Origin: Gliomastix tumulicola
Lineage: Eukaryota > Ascomycota > Sordariomycetes > Hypocreales > Bionectriaceae
Direction: 5' to 3'
DNA length: 64,000 nt
Assembly (NCBI GenBank): GCA_001599755.1
Contig: BCHX01000004.1
Span: 3,038,001 to 3,102,000, forward strand
Shown: in pieces, positions 35,899-48,858 of the stretch
Numbering within the stretch: position 1 is the first letter of the stretch
How the letters are laid out: the number at the start of each line of letters is the position of its first letter
The notes under the pieces: generated by a model
What the model was told of the DNA's origin: nothing
Seen by the model: only the letters and a program-made list of their open reading frames with translations
Databases searched by the model: none
Translations under genes and position numbers: made by a program

Positions 35899-36343
35899 TT
35901 TTGCAGACTTGAGAACACGCGCAGAACAATTGAGAAAAGAAACAGAAAAATTATAGGAGTTTGAGCAAGGGAAAGGAGCGGGAGAGCGCTGTCTTGGAGC
36001 TTGCCTTTGTGGAGGAGCCGAGCAGAAGGGTTCGGCTTGCAGCGGCATTCTCGCGGGGCAGGTTGAACCGCCTCCAGCCTGCACCCCGAGATCTGGCCTA
36101 AAAGGGAATAGGCCAGATCTCACTATCGATAGTAATGGTTGTCCTGCCAACAACCGACCCCTGTCGCATCGTCAAAGAAACAGGGCACCAGTGGTTTTGG
36201 CGCTGATGCATTGACGTAAAATGTACTTGGCGCAAGAAGTCATGGAGAGATGAATCGTGGCTGTGAACGGCCTCCATCATGAACAATTTCAACCTTTGGA
36301 ATTTCAGACTGGTCATGACACATGGTTCTGAGACACGATCACC
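35899..36343. promoter_or_regulatory. Divergent promoter between BCKDH E1-beta and the GH5 glucanase
   Basis: Only 445 bp separates the two divergent start codons, so the promoters must overlap or abut. No defined site could be assigned. Confidence 0.55.
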
Positions 36344-38513
36344 ATGCCAGCCAAGGAGTCATCGCGACGGCCGAGTCAGAGCAGACGACGAATAGACGAG
36401 GCATCTCGACGAAAAGAGCACCGCAAGCGAAGATCTGGACACAGCAAGCGCCCGGATACGGGATCAGATGAGAATCGGGAGGAGCGCAGGGCGGCAAGAG
36501 CAGAGAAGCGAGGGGAGCGACATGAAGACCGACATTCGCGAGGCCTTTCGACGGCAGCACTTGCAGAATTGGATAGGGAGAATCAGAGACAGACGAAGAA
36601 GCCGGAACGACCGAAAAGGACAAGAAAGGAGTACAAGGAGGTCGCCCAGGATGCGCGCCATGCCGAACCAGCGGAGCCCCCCGACGATAGGAGAAGAGAC
36701 AAGAAGAAGAGGCGGGTGGTGAGCGGTGCAGTTATGGAGGAGGGAAGAGTGAAGAGCGGGCTGAGAGGCGGAGCTGGGAACGAGGATTGGCGCTGGAGCG
36801 ACCAGACCCTCGAGAAGGAAGATTTCTATCAACGGAAGCCGCCGAAGAAGAGCAAAAAGAAGTTTTGTGAGTATTCGCTCCGGTTATGAGACGGCCAACG
36901 AGTCGGACGGCTACTGACCCTGAGCTTTAGGGATAATGGGTGGAGTGGGAATAGTAATACTCATCATCATCATTGTCGTCGCCGTGGTGGTGAGTAAGAA
37001 GAATAGCGGCGGCGGTGGTGGCGATAGCAGCAGCGATAATGGTGGCTCCGGGTCAAGCAATCTGGACGGCCAGGATCGCAACGAGATTCCAGACCGATGG
37101 AAGAATACCTACCTCGACCCGTGGTTCTGGAAATCAACGACCGACTTCAACACCACCTTCACGGATCAGATGGTGGGGGACCTCCCCGTCATGGGCCTCT
37201 TCTCTGAGTGGGATGATTCAACCAAGGCCAACGACAACGTACCGCCCCTCAACAAGAAATGGGGTTCCTACAAAGATAAACCAGCCCGAGGGGTTAACCT
37301 GGGCGGTTGGTTATCACTGGAGCCGTTCATCACACCGTCGCTGTTCGACTACCCCAGTGATCAGGGCATCATCGATGAATGGTCGCTATGCCAAAAACTA
37401 GGTGGGAAAGCGGCGAGTGTACTGGAGGAGCACTATGCGTCCTTCGTGACGGAAGAAACAATCAAGGAAATAGCAGACGCGGGCCTGGACCACCTCCGAA
37501 TCCCCTTCTCCTATTGGGCCGTCGAGATATACGACGGCGACCCCTACGTTTTCCGGACATCATGGCGGTACCTGCTCAGAGGAATCGAGTGGGCGCGGAA
37601 GTATGGACTACGAGTCAAGCTCGACGTGCACGGCCTGCCTGGAAGCCAGAACGGATGGAACCACAGCGGCAGGCTAGGTGCAATTGGGTGGCTCAACGGC
37701 ACAGATGGAAAGCTCAACGCCGACAGGTCCTTGGACATGCACGACAAGTTGTCCAAGTTCTTCGCCCAAGATCGATACAAGAACATCATCTCCCACTACG
37801 GACTTGCTAACGAGCCTCGTATGGTTGAGTTGAAATCGAGCGACGTTATTCAATGGACGGAGACCGCCTACAAGAAGGTGCGGGATAACGGGGTCGATGC
37901 ACTCGTCGTGTTTGGTGACGGGTTCATGGGGCTCGAGAACTGGCAAGGGCTCATGACGGGATACGACGACATGGTGCTCGATGTGCACCAGTACGTCATC
38001 TTTAATGAACAGCAGATCGCCTTCACGCACCAGGAGAAGGTGGAATACGCCTGCAAGGGCTGGACGGAGCAGGCTGAGCTGAGCATGGACCGGACTCGGG
38101 GATACGGCCCTACCATGTTCGCGGAGTGGTCTCAGGCTGACACGGACTGCACGCCGTATCTCAATCACGGAATGTCAGGCAGCCGCTGGGAGGGCTCGCT
38201 GGCAAGCGTCGACGGGCCCAAGTGTCCTACAGGCAACGATCGATGCTCCTGCAACGTCGCCAACGCCGGACCAGACAAGTGGAGCGACCAGTACAAGAAG
38301 TTCCTCCAGATGTTTGCCGAGGCTCAGATGCACAGCTTCGAGAAGGGCTGGGGCTGGTGGTATTGGACTTGGAAGACGGAGAAAGCACCACTCTGGAGTT
38401 ACGAGGCTGGCCTGAAGGCTGGTATCTTACCCAAGAAGGCATATGACAGGGATTTCAACTGCGACTCTGACGTACCGGACTTCGCGAAGGACGGGCTGCC
38501 CGAGTACTATTAG
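36344..38513 (+). CDS. exgD: Membrane-anchored glucan 1,3-beta-glucosidase (GH5, ExgD type)
   Basis: Exons 36344-36866 and 36931-38513 give 701 aa. The first 174 residues are an Arg/Lys/Glu-rich cytoplasmic tail, followed by one helix (about residues 176-195, GGVGIVILIIIIVVAVVV), so this is a type II membrane protein. A Gly/Ser linker leads to the GH5 catalytic domain with RGVNLGGWLSLEPF, the acid/base Glu in YGLANEPRM (about residue 469) and the nucleophile Glu in TMFAEWSQADTDC (about residue 573). It should trim or transfer beta-1,3-glucan at the cell surface. The intron sits exactly before the membrane helix. Splicing is clear (GTGAGT donor, TTTAG acceptor). Confidence 0.93.
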
Positions 38514-40059
38514 AGGTGGGGGGATGTACATACCTGATCTGGAGGGTTATCACGAGGGAGCATGAAGCAGCGAGCGTTTTGAGCCATAAAGTTACGGGGG
38601 TCTATTCAAAGATAGAAGGACATCTGGGGCGGCGTTGGAGGTTATTGTCATATTACATATACTGTATAGAAGAGCGTCATGTTTTGAATATCAACTTGTC
38701 TTTCCGCACAGTCCTCTTGGATGCGACAGCTCGGTGCCTGTGATGTATGGGTGCGGCTTTTACCATGACGATCCACCTCATCCCTTTCTTCTTCTCTCTT
38801 CATCTCTCTTCGCGCCGTATTTTGTCTGGCCTCGTTCCCTTTCCTTCAATATTCGATTACCGTATCACCAACCGGGGGCATTTGTCTGTGTGCAACAGTT
38901 ACAATCTCCGATATCTTATCTGCAGGTGAAGAAGGAAGGACCAGTATCTTACTGCCCTCCTCACGCTCAACCAATCGGGAAAGGCAAGAACAACGTAGCT
39001 CCTTCTTCCCTTCATTATTCATCTCGATCTCCCACAAAGACTCAAACAATTGCATCAATTCCATGGGCTCCTGGTTATGTCTCACATCTCATTGCACAAC
39101 CCGACGAACAATGGGCAGAAGTCTCGAGGCGACCCCCTGGACACTTGCAGTGAAGGAATGCCAACTGAGAGCCTATCAACCTACAACGTGGGCTACCATC
39201 CTTCAGCCGCACGCCGACTATATTTTGATCACCCTATCAACAATAGCGCGGTATCTGCGTCCCGAAGCCGAGCCTTAGGCTGCTACGTGTTCTGAGACAA
39301 GCCGTACCTGCTTGCCCCTCGTTTTGGTCAGCTTGTCGATCACCGCTCCTTCAGTATCTAGCTCGATTCTGACCTCCGACAGGATTCTGGGGCAAGCATT
39401 CACCAAGGTGAAGCCGCACTGTCACCCCGCGCTACTCTGAACAACAGGCATCGGCGTTGTCTCTGCAACCAGTCAGGTTCAAGTCCGGAATCGGCAGCCT
39501 GGATTCATCATTGCAGTGACTTAGTACAGTCACTTCTCTTGTCTCGTGGATGTCCTTGAGCCTATTAATACCTTCATAGTTCTACTCCTGTGGTCGTGCT
39601 TTGTCGCTTCTGCAGCATCCAATCCCGCAAGTCAGGGTGAGCAGGGACATTACTTTCGACCCTGCGATCTCACCACCTACGGGGGCTTCCAAGCAAGGGC
39701 AAGGTTCGGCCACTGGAAATCCTCTCGGCCCTCCCAATGGGGCTTGAATAGGAAGGACATTCGGCGGTCTCGTCAGCTGCTATACGGACAGGCGGTGTGC
39801 AATTACATGGAAACTCCAAGCCTGCAGCTTGCAGCTCCCAACACACCATCTTGCCACCGAGACATACTGTCCGCCACGCCTAGACCTCACAGGTGGCAAG
39901 GTACATTGTCGACTTGCTTTGGTACCTTTGTTCGCTGTGACAGATTCTGCTAGCCTATCTGCTCCAGGTTGCGACTCCAAAGCTTCACAATACGGGTAAG
40001 AATCGCTTGGCGTGACCTGGGTGAGGCCTGCTGCGAAGCTGGCCTGCCCCCCATACGGC

Positions 40060-40089
40060 GTCGACCTCAGCTCAGGTGTCGAGGTCGAC
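40060..40089. repeat. Perfect 9-bp inverted repeat with 12-nt spacer
   Basis: GTCGACCTC at 40060-40068 is the exact reverse complement of GAGGTCGAC at 40081-40089. It could be a hairpin or a dimer-binding site; nothing further supports a function. Confidence 0.7.
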
Positions 40090-43000
40090 ACGTTTCGGTC
40101 CAAGGCCCTTGTGGCCTTCAAGACCCAGGGTCTCTATTCTAGCCAATCGCCTCTTTGACAGTGGGCAGAACGTACGGGCTGATCTTGATCGGCACCGTCA
40201 TCTCATCGGGACTTTGATTAGAGACCCTGTTGCGCCAAATGAGATGCGATCCCGTGACGAAGCTAGAGCAGGCTCCGGTCGTCAAGCACCGAGCGACCCA
40301 GGCCTGGAGCGTCACCTGGCCTCTGACATTGCGGGCGTACTCCTCATATTGCGGAATGAGATTTTCATGTTGGGAAGGATCTAAGATCCTTTCATGTACT
40401 AACCTGTATCAACGACTCGATGAGCCGTGTTAGAGCTGGGTAAGTCAGGGTCCGACATTTGCAACTCTCCAGGCGTTGGCTAAACCGAGACATGCCATGA
40501 AGTACATCCTTGCACAACATCACTCATTTCGAAAAGAGAGGATCTAACGAAATGCGGAATTTGATGAGACATCTTCGGTGCTGCCGTGCTCTTCCTCCCT
40601 CTCTGTCTAAGTTCTGCAGCTTCTAAATCTTGCAGCCAGTGGCAAATGACCAGCCACTCAAGCGAGCAATCGTTTGGGTTCTCTTCTATTTCACAGTTTC
40701 TCACTTCCCTTATTGAACCGTCCCACAGGCACTTCCTATGTTCGTCAGGCAGACGCACATCCGGAACACGCAGCGATTGCCATGTCTGTCAACACGTTTG
40801 CACACTGACTGGTAGCAAGGGCTGCTGCTGCTACCCTACTCCAAAACCTGGCAGAGAAAATGAGAGCCAACTCAGCTCGCCAATATCCCAGCAGGTGTGT
40901 GTGACAGCAGCGCTGATCCCTTGACCGATACTATTGCCAAGGTTAACCCCTATTTTAGGAATGAAATGTGAATTCTCCCAACTCGGCCTGCATGAAACCG
41001 TGTTGCTCCTGGCCCTCCGCACCGCAATCACGATGCTTTCCCTAGCTTTTTTCTCATCCGCACTGGAGCATCAGAGGAAGATTTCGGTACGCCAACAAGA
41101 TAAGCATTAACTCGATGAGGTCCAACGAGGGGCAGACCTGGGCTATTCTTGTTGTCCTTTCTGCCAGGCGGGAGGGGGACTGGGCATTGAAGCAGCCCGC
41201 CACATTGTCGGATCAGGCACCATTCTGAGCATAAGCAGCGTAACACTGCATTTGATAGGGGAGACAATGCATGGGCGTGTGGGTGTGGTGTTCTAAGATG
41301 TACTCATGCAACCCAGTCCCTTCCTTCCACTCGGACTGCAGCCGGCAGGTGGTCCACATTCAGTCAGACGATATGCCACCCGGCCGTAGTAGGTGGGATG
41401 AATATCGCATGCGACTTCAGAGGTGTGGATAGTTGCCCTTGCTGCTGCTTGACTCTCGGCGTTGACTTCCTACCTCTGTTTTTCTAGGCAACCTCAGGTC
41501 ACACAGAAGAGGGGATATGACGAAAAGTGGCAGCCACCTTATGAAAGGAGGGGACGGCTGAGGTACGTACTTTTTGTCATTCTTCACAATGGATCAGGAA
41601 GTGGAATAGGGGTATGTGTATACGAAGAGGTGGCTAGCAAAGCCTCGCTCTTTACGGCAGTGTCTGTGAGAGAACAGAGCTAATGTCCAGCCAGTCTGGC
41701 GGTCAATGGCTGGGCTTCATGCAAGGCGGCCACACCAACTGAGAGTGCGCAATGAAAATTCTGAAAAGCACTTCTATTACAAAGAGATTCATAAGAATGA
41801 CTCCTGCAACTAGTGCAGTTGGTTAGTCGATGAACACGCCATCATATGCATGGGCTGCAGAACTCGTCACATCACATTCACACTCGCACGGCAGGACGCT
41901 ACTACCAGTAGCTAACTGGTCGTCACAGTGATACCTGGGTAACACCTAGGAATGGAAAAAGAAAAGCCGTGTTATTGGGGGAAACCTCACATGCACCGCC
42001 GAGCGTACGCTCTGAGAAACTGCTGTTTTTGCTTGCACGGAGGGACTAGATATTGAAATCTTCATCCTTTACATTTCCTCCGAAGGGCTAGATCTTTAGC
42101 TCATTTACTCGTATTGACGAACGGAGCTGTCACATTTTAGGTACCTTAGGATGAGGAGGTCCCTGAGCAGCTGAACTTGGGGGCTGCAGCATGATGGACG
42201 TCTGGTGGAGAAGACACACCTCCTTCGCTGCGTGGATGCCTAGCTTGCCTCAGGATACTGGCCTAACTTACACACAGGTTGCATAATTGGCTGGTTTGAC
42301 ATGGAGGGTGCAGTGCTTGTGCACATGCATTGTTGAATGACAAGTTATGCAGACACGGAGAATTTAGGTGTCCCCAGGAAATCACCACCTTCCAGGTTCA
42401 CCACGGAGCAGAAGCACAAATCCCCAACCTATGTGGCTCATGACGTGCTGGAGTGATGTGAACGAGTCTTTCTAGCAGCTTCGGCCAGAGGCTACAGGTC
42501 GACGATCGACAGGCAGGTAGATCGGCGACAGGCCTCAGCTGCTCGGAGCAGAAGGCAATCTTGAGTCCCTTGACCGTCTTTCGGCTGGGCTCCCATGAGA
42601 GGCTCATGGTGTGGGGATAGTTTGGGCCTTTTGGTCGGTGACATCTGATGTCTCAGTCCATTCACGAGTAGAAATACTACAGCTCCGGTCGTATGTCGCA
42701 TGCGTCTTCCCATCTTGTGGGAGGACAGACCTCGGGGGCGTGAGAACCTGAAAGGTGACAGTGGCAAGAAGTGGGTTGCATCAGGCACATCTGCCCTGCC
42801 AGGATGCCAAGGCAGGTGCACTTTTCATCAAGCTTGCGGGTGGTGCTTCTCCCCGAGGGGTAAGGTGCCTGGCAAGAAATTGGTGGGCTGGGCCACTGTA
42901 CGCGTGCCGTGTCAAGTCTCGGCTACCTGTGGTGTGCTCCTACATCCCCCGAAAACCGAGTACTCGGTACTCTGCTAGTGCGAAGCCTCGGGCCAATGGG

Positions 43001-44572
43001 CGTCGACGCGATTGACTCCCCAGAACCGGTGAGAAGTGCAAGCACAAGTTGAAAACCCCGCAGCCGAGTTCCCAACTTGCACAGCGTGCGGCAGGGTCAC
43101 CATGGAAGGGTCGCCTTTGGCGGGACAGTCGAGGACTCGAGTCCTAACAGGCCCACTGTAATTGGCCACTCCCAGCTCAATTTGCTTGCGACAACAGCCA
43201 GCCCGGCCGAACTTGACGCTGCATTGCGCATTGAGTTGATTGCCTCGCACATGCCGCTGCGCTGTCGGTGCTAGTCCTGGTCCAGTCAACCGGCCGGTCT
43301 CGTGCCATGTGTCTGCACCCGCGCCTGCGCCTGCATATCCCAGTCCTCAGCCCGTGTTGAGCCTGCGCGCGCGCACACGTTATCTACCACCCTCGACTGC
43401 ATCCCCCCCCCCCGTCGAACCGATCCTCAGCCTCAGCCCTTGGCCTCGATCGGACACGAGAGCTCCTTCGAAGAGACCCTTGGCCATCTGCCGACTTCGG
43501 GCCCTGCTCCCCTCTGTCGCGGACCGACCTCTGGGCCTTGCGACCTCGCTGCGCCGACCCTCTGTCCCTCGATTTCTGGTCAATTCCATGTCGACGCGCC
43601 TTCCCGCAGCTCGTGTTACATCCTGCTGCATACGACAGAGCTCAACCTAGTGTCGAGCCCACTCTCTGTGTTCCACGAAGCAGGGCCAGAGCAGACCGCT
43701 TCTTGTGTCGAGAGAGAGACTGGCCGGAGATCTTGTTCCAAGCCCACGTCGGCCTCGTCTCTGCTGAAAACCTCCGTTTTGGATCTGGTTGGCCACACCC
43801 CCCTACGACCCGGCCGCGCTCTCGACAGCGCATCCCAGGTACATAGCTGTCAAAGAGCAGTAACTGGGCCCCCCACTCACACCAGTCTTCTCGTCGGCTC
43901 CCCTGGCACGTTACACGGCTGAGCACCTTCAGTCTGGCCTATTGGATGCGCAGAAGGAGCGGAGAAATACGAATCCAACGCCGTACACAACCGCCACACC
44001 GAGAGGGTCGGATGTTGCCTTTGGCTTGGGACGACCCCTGTACTCGACTCAATTTACGGGCGGCTACATCACTCGAGGACTCGCCCTAGGTCGATCGTTG
44101 TTGGGACTGCTGTTCTAGGCTCACACGCGTTGTGACGAGACAAGAGCGGCCGCATTTTGGGCCTAGGCGCTGGGATCAGCAAGTCAGAATTCATACGTTC
44201 ACGCCACCAAGGGGAAGGAGAGCAAGCCAGGATTTCGCCGCACCGGTCAACCTATTTTTGAGCTGCGCTTCAAGTCCTGAGCTGCAAGCCCCCCAATCTC
44301 CTTTCCAAGGGCCTTCTAATACTTTTCCTGCGGTGCCACGGAGGCCCAAGTGGCGTGGTTCCGCAAAATTGAAAGTTGGATTGACTCTTCGACGCCTATA
44401 GAGTACAAGATCCTGGGGCCATTGGCCTGCATTGCCGTGATTCTCGTGCAGGAGAGAGAAGGCACACAGGTACATTGAGCCCATCTGTCTATTCAGGCAA
44501 GATCCTCGATCTGGCCTTGGCTACTCGACTGTCAGTCCCACCTGTGCCCAAAAAGGCGGTCGCAGAGCGGCC

Positions 44573-44580
44573 TATATAAG
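44573..44580 (+). promoter_or_regulatory. TATA-like sequence directly before the AcuK/Ert1-type start codon
   Basis: TATATAAG ends about 9 bp before the ATG at 44590. If it acts as a TATA box, transcription would begin inside the predicted coding region, and translation would start at a later Met (44602, 44635 or 44686). Confidence 0.4.
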
Positions 44581-44589
44581 CTGCCCGCC

Positions 44590-46839
44590 ATGCCCAGCGA
44601 GATGGAAGACCACGACGCGGAGCTGTCAGATGCCATGTCTGATATCGAGGACGATTCAGAGACGTATTCTAAGAATCCAGACAAGATGGCAGACCACAGT
44701 CCAACCAACAACAGCAACAACGACAGTGGTGATGCACCTGTCAAGAAGAAGTACGATCCCAAAGACCCCTCCCGGCCTAGACGCAAGAAGGCTCGGAGAG
44801 CTTGCTATGCCTGTCAACGAGCTCACCTTACTTGTGGTAAGTGCTAGCTAGCAGTGGATGTGGAAACTATCCTGTCCTCTCCCAAGTCCCCCTTTCAGTC
44901 CTCGTCATCTTAGCCGCATGTACTGATGATCTACACCCTCAGGCGATGAGCGGCCTTGCCAACGATGCATCAAGCGTGGTCTTGGTGATGCCTGTCAAGA
45001 TGGCGTGCGTAAGAAGGCGAAATACCTTCATGATGCTCCCCCAGAGGCTCTCCGCCCGGTCCTCGGCCCCAACTACGACCCAAATGCCAACTCCTCCCGT
45101 CCTACACCGCACAGACAAAACTCGACCACCTCGGGAGACACCACGGCCTCGAATGCTGGGAGTGCCTTCTTCTCCCAGGGAGCTTCGTCGACTTTTCCCA
45201 TCTACCAGGGCGGGGCACCGTCGTCAGTCGCAATGTCGGACAGCCTCCCGTTTGCCACGCAACCGTCGCCAGTCTCAGCCTCCTTCGCAGGTGGTACCAA
45301 CAACAATGCGCCACAGATAGACGGCATGATGTCTGGCACCATGGACTTCAACGCCTTGTTCGACCCAAGCAACCCAGCCCTGTACAATTTCGATCTTGAA
45401 GGACTCAACTTCGGCAGCCAATACGCTGGCTGGGAGTTCGGAATCCTCAACAAGATGGGCCTCGGTGCCGAGACACCCCCACGCGAGGGTTCCATGTCGC
45501 AGACACCGACCGGTGAATACAACGCAGTGTTTGGCAACGGCCCCGGCACCGTCTTTGACGCCAGTGGCAACAACAGCAACAACGGTCTGCTGGCGGGTGA
45601 CTACTCTGGTGTTGATCAGAGTCAAATCCTGTACAACCAGGGCAACCTCCAGCATGGGCTGCCCCATGCATATGCCATTGCTGCTGGTCCTACCAGCCTT
45701 GCCAGCCCAAGCACCGACGCGACAGCAAGCCCCCAGGCACATAACCTGGCGGATGGCTCTCCTACACTGGGCAACTTCGGCCCGTCTCTCCCCATCTCTA
45801 CCCCCGCCACTCGTCTGAAGCCGAATTACAGCAAGACCAGAGACTCGATACTTGGAAAGCGCCAACGAGACGCTGCCTCGATCTACGAGAGTGTCAAGGA
45901 ACCATACCCTTACACCACAGGGTTCCACAATATGGTCTCTGTGTTGCGTAAGCGTCTGCCCCTGAGCAAACTGCTTCGGATTGCCAGGGCTCTGGGCGAG
46001 ATCCGGCCGTCCTTCATCGCATGCACCAAGGACTTGACCCGAGAAGACCTCATCTTCATGGAGAAGTGCTTCCAGAGAACCCTTGTAGAGTTCAACGACT
46101 TCTTGCAGCACTGCTGTGCTCCGACCATTGTCTGCCGTCGGTCAGGCGAGGTTGCGGCGGTGAATAAGGAGTTCACTGCTTTGACCGGCTGGACCAAGGA
46201 GGTTCTGCTCGGCAAAGAGCCCAACAAGCACATTGTTGGCGATGTCCAGTCCAACGGCTCCGCCCCAGACCCTGAGACGCTTGGTCAGTACAAGTCTTCA
46301 GGCTTGCAGGACCCCAGCGGGACTGCTGGCGAGAACAAGGACAATGCCAACAGCAAAGACGACAATGATGGCCGTCTGCAGCCCGTGTTCCTTGCTGAGC
46401 TGCTGGACGACGACAGCACCGTTGAGTTCTACAAGGACTTCTCTCAACTCGCCTTTGAGGACTCAAGAGGCAAGGTTCAGAGGAGCTGTCGCCTCGTCAA
46501 GTATCGCCCACAGCAGCCTACACACCCTGCCAAAGATGACCTGTCTTCGAAGCCGTCCTCCCGAGTGGGTATTCTGAGCAGCCGTGTCACCAAGATTGAC
46601 GGCGAGCACGGTATCTCCCGGATCGAGCAGGACGGCAAAGTAAGCTGCACCTACTGCTGGACGATCAAGCGCGACGTTTTCGACATTCCCATGATGATCA
46701 TCATCAATGTGAGTATTTCTGTCCTGCCATGCACACCAGATATGGTACCTAGTGTAGGCCGTGCATACTAATTCGCCTTCACTCCCAGTTCCTACCAAGA
46801 TACTATCCCAATCAGGAGCCACATCAACTTGCTGTGTAG
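44590..46839 (+). CDS. acuK: AcuK/Ert1-type transcription activator of gluconeogenesis
   Basis: Exons 44590-44836, 44943-46708 and 46789-46839 give 687 aa. The Zn2Cys6 cluster at residues 72-100 ([11 protein letters not shown] ... [15 protein letters not shown]) matches the AcuK/Ert1 group, which differs from most Zn2Cys6 factors by its HLTC-GDERPC spacing. The intron splits the cluster and the join restores it. A PAS-like domain follows at about residues 465-540 ([21 protein letters not shown]). The protein ends [22 protein letters not shown] and [16 protein letters not shown], the usual C-terminus of the group. In Aspergillus, AcuK with AcuM activates gluconeogenic genes on acetate and similar carbon sources. 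The middle is Ser/Thr/Gln/Asn-rich and likely disordered. Confidence 0.92.
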
Positions 46840-47444
46840 TCAGTCAGATGGTTGATGATCTCGTTCATGATACGATGCAGCTCGTCTGCTTTGTTGCTTG
46901 AACTGCTTCAACTTCTTTTTCTTCTTCTACTGCTTCTTCTTCTTACCCCATCATGGGGTCCTTTTCTGGGCGCCTTTGACACTGGAGTTTTACATGATTA
47001 ATATCTTCGGATTCGGACATTCTGGGCACATACACTGTGCAAAACTAGGTACGGCATTGAACACGGATTGGAATAGCCACGACATTCATGGAGCTTCAAG
47101 AATGATTTATCAAGCACGGTCCATCCCCACGAGGATGGAGTGAAAGGGGCAAAAGCCAGATAACAAGGGGAAAAAAGACAAAATTCCGCAGCTGCCGGAA
47201 TATTTCATCGTACATGTGCCTGTGCTCCGTATCTGCATGCATGTGCGACATGTCAAGCAGGTGACAGAAAAGTCGAGTGGCTCCGTGCCGGATACCCGTC
47301 TCGCAGTTCGGCTTTTTCTGTCCCCCGCGTGCTACCCTATCTCGCTCACCAGTTTTCAAACTTCTCCTTCACATTACTCAGTACAAGATTGATACATCCC
47401 ACGACCTGCCGCTGTTTGAAGTACTGTGACGGCAGATTGATGCC
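46840..47444. other. Intergenic spacer acuK-fmn1
   Basis: A 605-bp spacer with TTCTTC-rich runs at 46900-46945. It should hold the acuK 3' end and the fmn1 promoter. No gene seen. Confidence 0.6.
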
Positions 47445-48118
47445 ATGTCGGAACAGCGCCCCCTCATCGTAGGCCAGGATGCCGGGCCAGAATCGCCGTA
47501 TCCCCTCCAGATGGAGGGCAAGGTCATCTCAGGCTTTGGCCGCGGCTCCAAGGAGGTGAGTGAGAGATAGAAGGCTCCCTCGCACGCACACCCTCTACGA
47601 CGAGTGTACACATCCATACTGACACCTCTTCTTACCAGCTCGGCATCCCGACGGCCAACCTCCCCGTCGACGCCAACGTGACGCCCTGGATCGAGGCCAT
47701 CCCCTCAGGTGTCTACTTCGGCTACGCGTCGATCCAGCTCCCCGCCACCTCGTCCTCGGACGCGTCGGCGGACGCGGGCAGCGCGGGCTTCACCATCTTC
47801 CCCATGGTCATGTCCATCGGGTACAACCCGTTCTACAAGAACACGGTGCGCAGCGCCGAGGTGCACGTGCTGCACGAGTTCGACGGCGACTTCTACGACG
47901 CGCACATGCGGCTGCTCATCCTCGGCTTCATCCGCGAGGAGAAGGATTACAAGAGCCTCGAGGCGCTGATCGAGGACATCAACTTCGACTGCGAGGTGGC
48001 CAAGGCGTCGCTGGCGAGGGGTCCGTGGGCGCCCGCGAGGACGGCCGGGGTAGTGGGCGGCGGCGGCGGCGGTGCGGAGGGGAGTCTGGATGTGGACTGG
48101 CTTGTGAGGCCTTTATAG
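47445..48118 (+). CDS. fmn1: Riboflavin kinase
   Basis: Exons 47445-47555 and 47639-48118 give 196 aa, the normal size for monofunctional fungal riboflavin kinase. The nucleotide and flavin binding block [17 protein letters not shown] spans the exon join. It is followed by [31 protein letters not shown] and the catalytic Glu region ([17 protein letters not shown]). It phosphorylates riboflavin to FMN in the cytosol. A short Gly run ([11 protein letters not shown]) before the C-terminal DVDWLVRPL is an unusual insertion, encoded by a GGC repeat. Confidence 0.94.
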
Positions 48119-48775
48119 ACGGGGAGGGAGGACGAGGATGAGGATGAGATAGATGACTACTGGTACTTGGAAGGGACGACGGACTGGGATGTTTGTTGTT
48201 GTGCACAGGTAGACTTATGTTCTTGTTCTAGACTTGGGTGTTTCGAGTTGGATACTACTACTATACCTAGCAGAGTCGGTTTAGATGTCACGATACACAC
48301 ATGCATGGCTCGGTGTCCCCAGACAACGTTGGCCGTACGTCCAGGATGTGCGACCGGCTGCTAGATTGTTTGCTCGGTGCTTTGACCTCAATTGCGTCGT
48401 CGTCCGAACTGGTGCTCCGGATGTCGCCACCTCGCTCTTGAGGCCTCTGTGATTCCCTCCTGCCACCTCGGCCTCCCGAGACGGAAGCTTCTCGTCGGAC
48501 AGTGAGGGGCAGCTTGTTCGATTTTCTGCCCCGCCGTCCGGACTTCGGGGTTCAGGGTCTAGGTCCAGGGTAGGTAGGTGAATGTCCCGCCATCTGCGTG
48601 CGTGAGCTTCTCTGCCTGGGTCATCTCCAAGCTGTCTTCGTCGCCGTTTGCCTGCCTGGTCGATCACTCGTATTATTGCCATCGTTGCCATCGAGCTCTT
48701 GCTTGCAGCGGGAAACCAGCCTAGTCTTTCTTTCAATTGTTCAAACTCAGAGTCGTCATCCTATCAAACCCCGCC
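48119..48775. other. Intergenic spacer fmn1-RING gene
   Basis: A 657-bp spacer. It should hold the fmn1 3' end and the promoter and leader of the RING gene. No gene recognised. Confidence 0.6.
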
Positions 48776-48821
48776 ATGGCGACACAATACGAGGGTGAGT
48801 ATCATCCCATGGCAAGCTCGC

Positions 48822-48858
<37 letters not shown>

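Larger units (their letters stand above)
38514..44589. promoter_or_regulatory. 6.1-kb gene-free region upstream of the AcuK/Ert1-type gene
   Basis: No exon chain or recognisable protein was found. It contains a 30-bp perfect inverted repeat (40060-40089) and a 12-bp palindrome (42956-42967). It probably contains the 3' end of the glucanase gene and a long control region or leader of the regulator at 44590. One frame at 39546-39953 resembles a secreted protein but lacks an ATG. Confidence 0.5.

Noticed and set aside
35899..36153. Upstream extension of the BCKDH E1-beta frame
   Set aside because: The ATG at 35898 already gives a good mitochondrial presequence; the extension reads a Cys/Pro-rich stretch unlike any E1-beta start.
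39470..39505. B-box-like GGTTCAAGTCC
   Set aside because: The T-arm has a mismatch, and no paired acceptor stem or A-box lies 40-60 nt upstream.
42956..42967. 12-bp palindrome CCGAGTACTCGG
   Set aside because: Single copy with no repeat or context; chance cannot be excluded.
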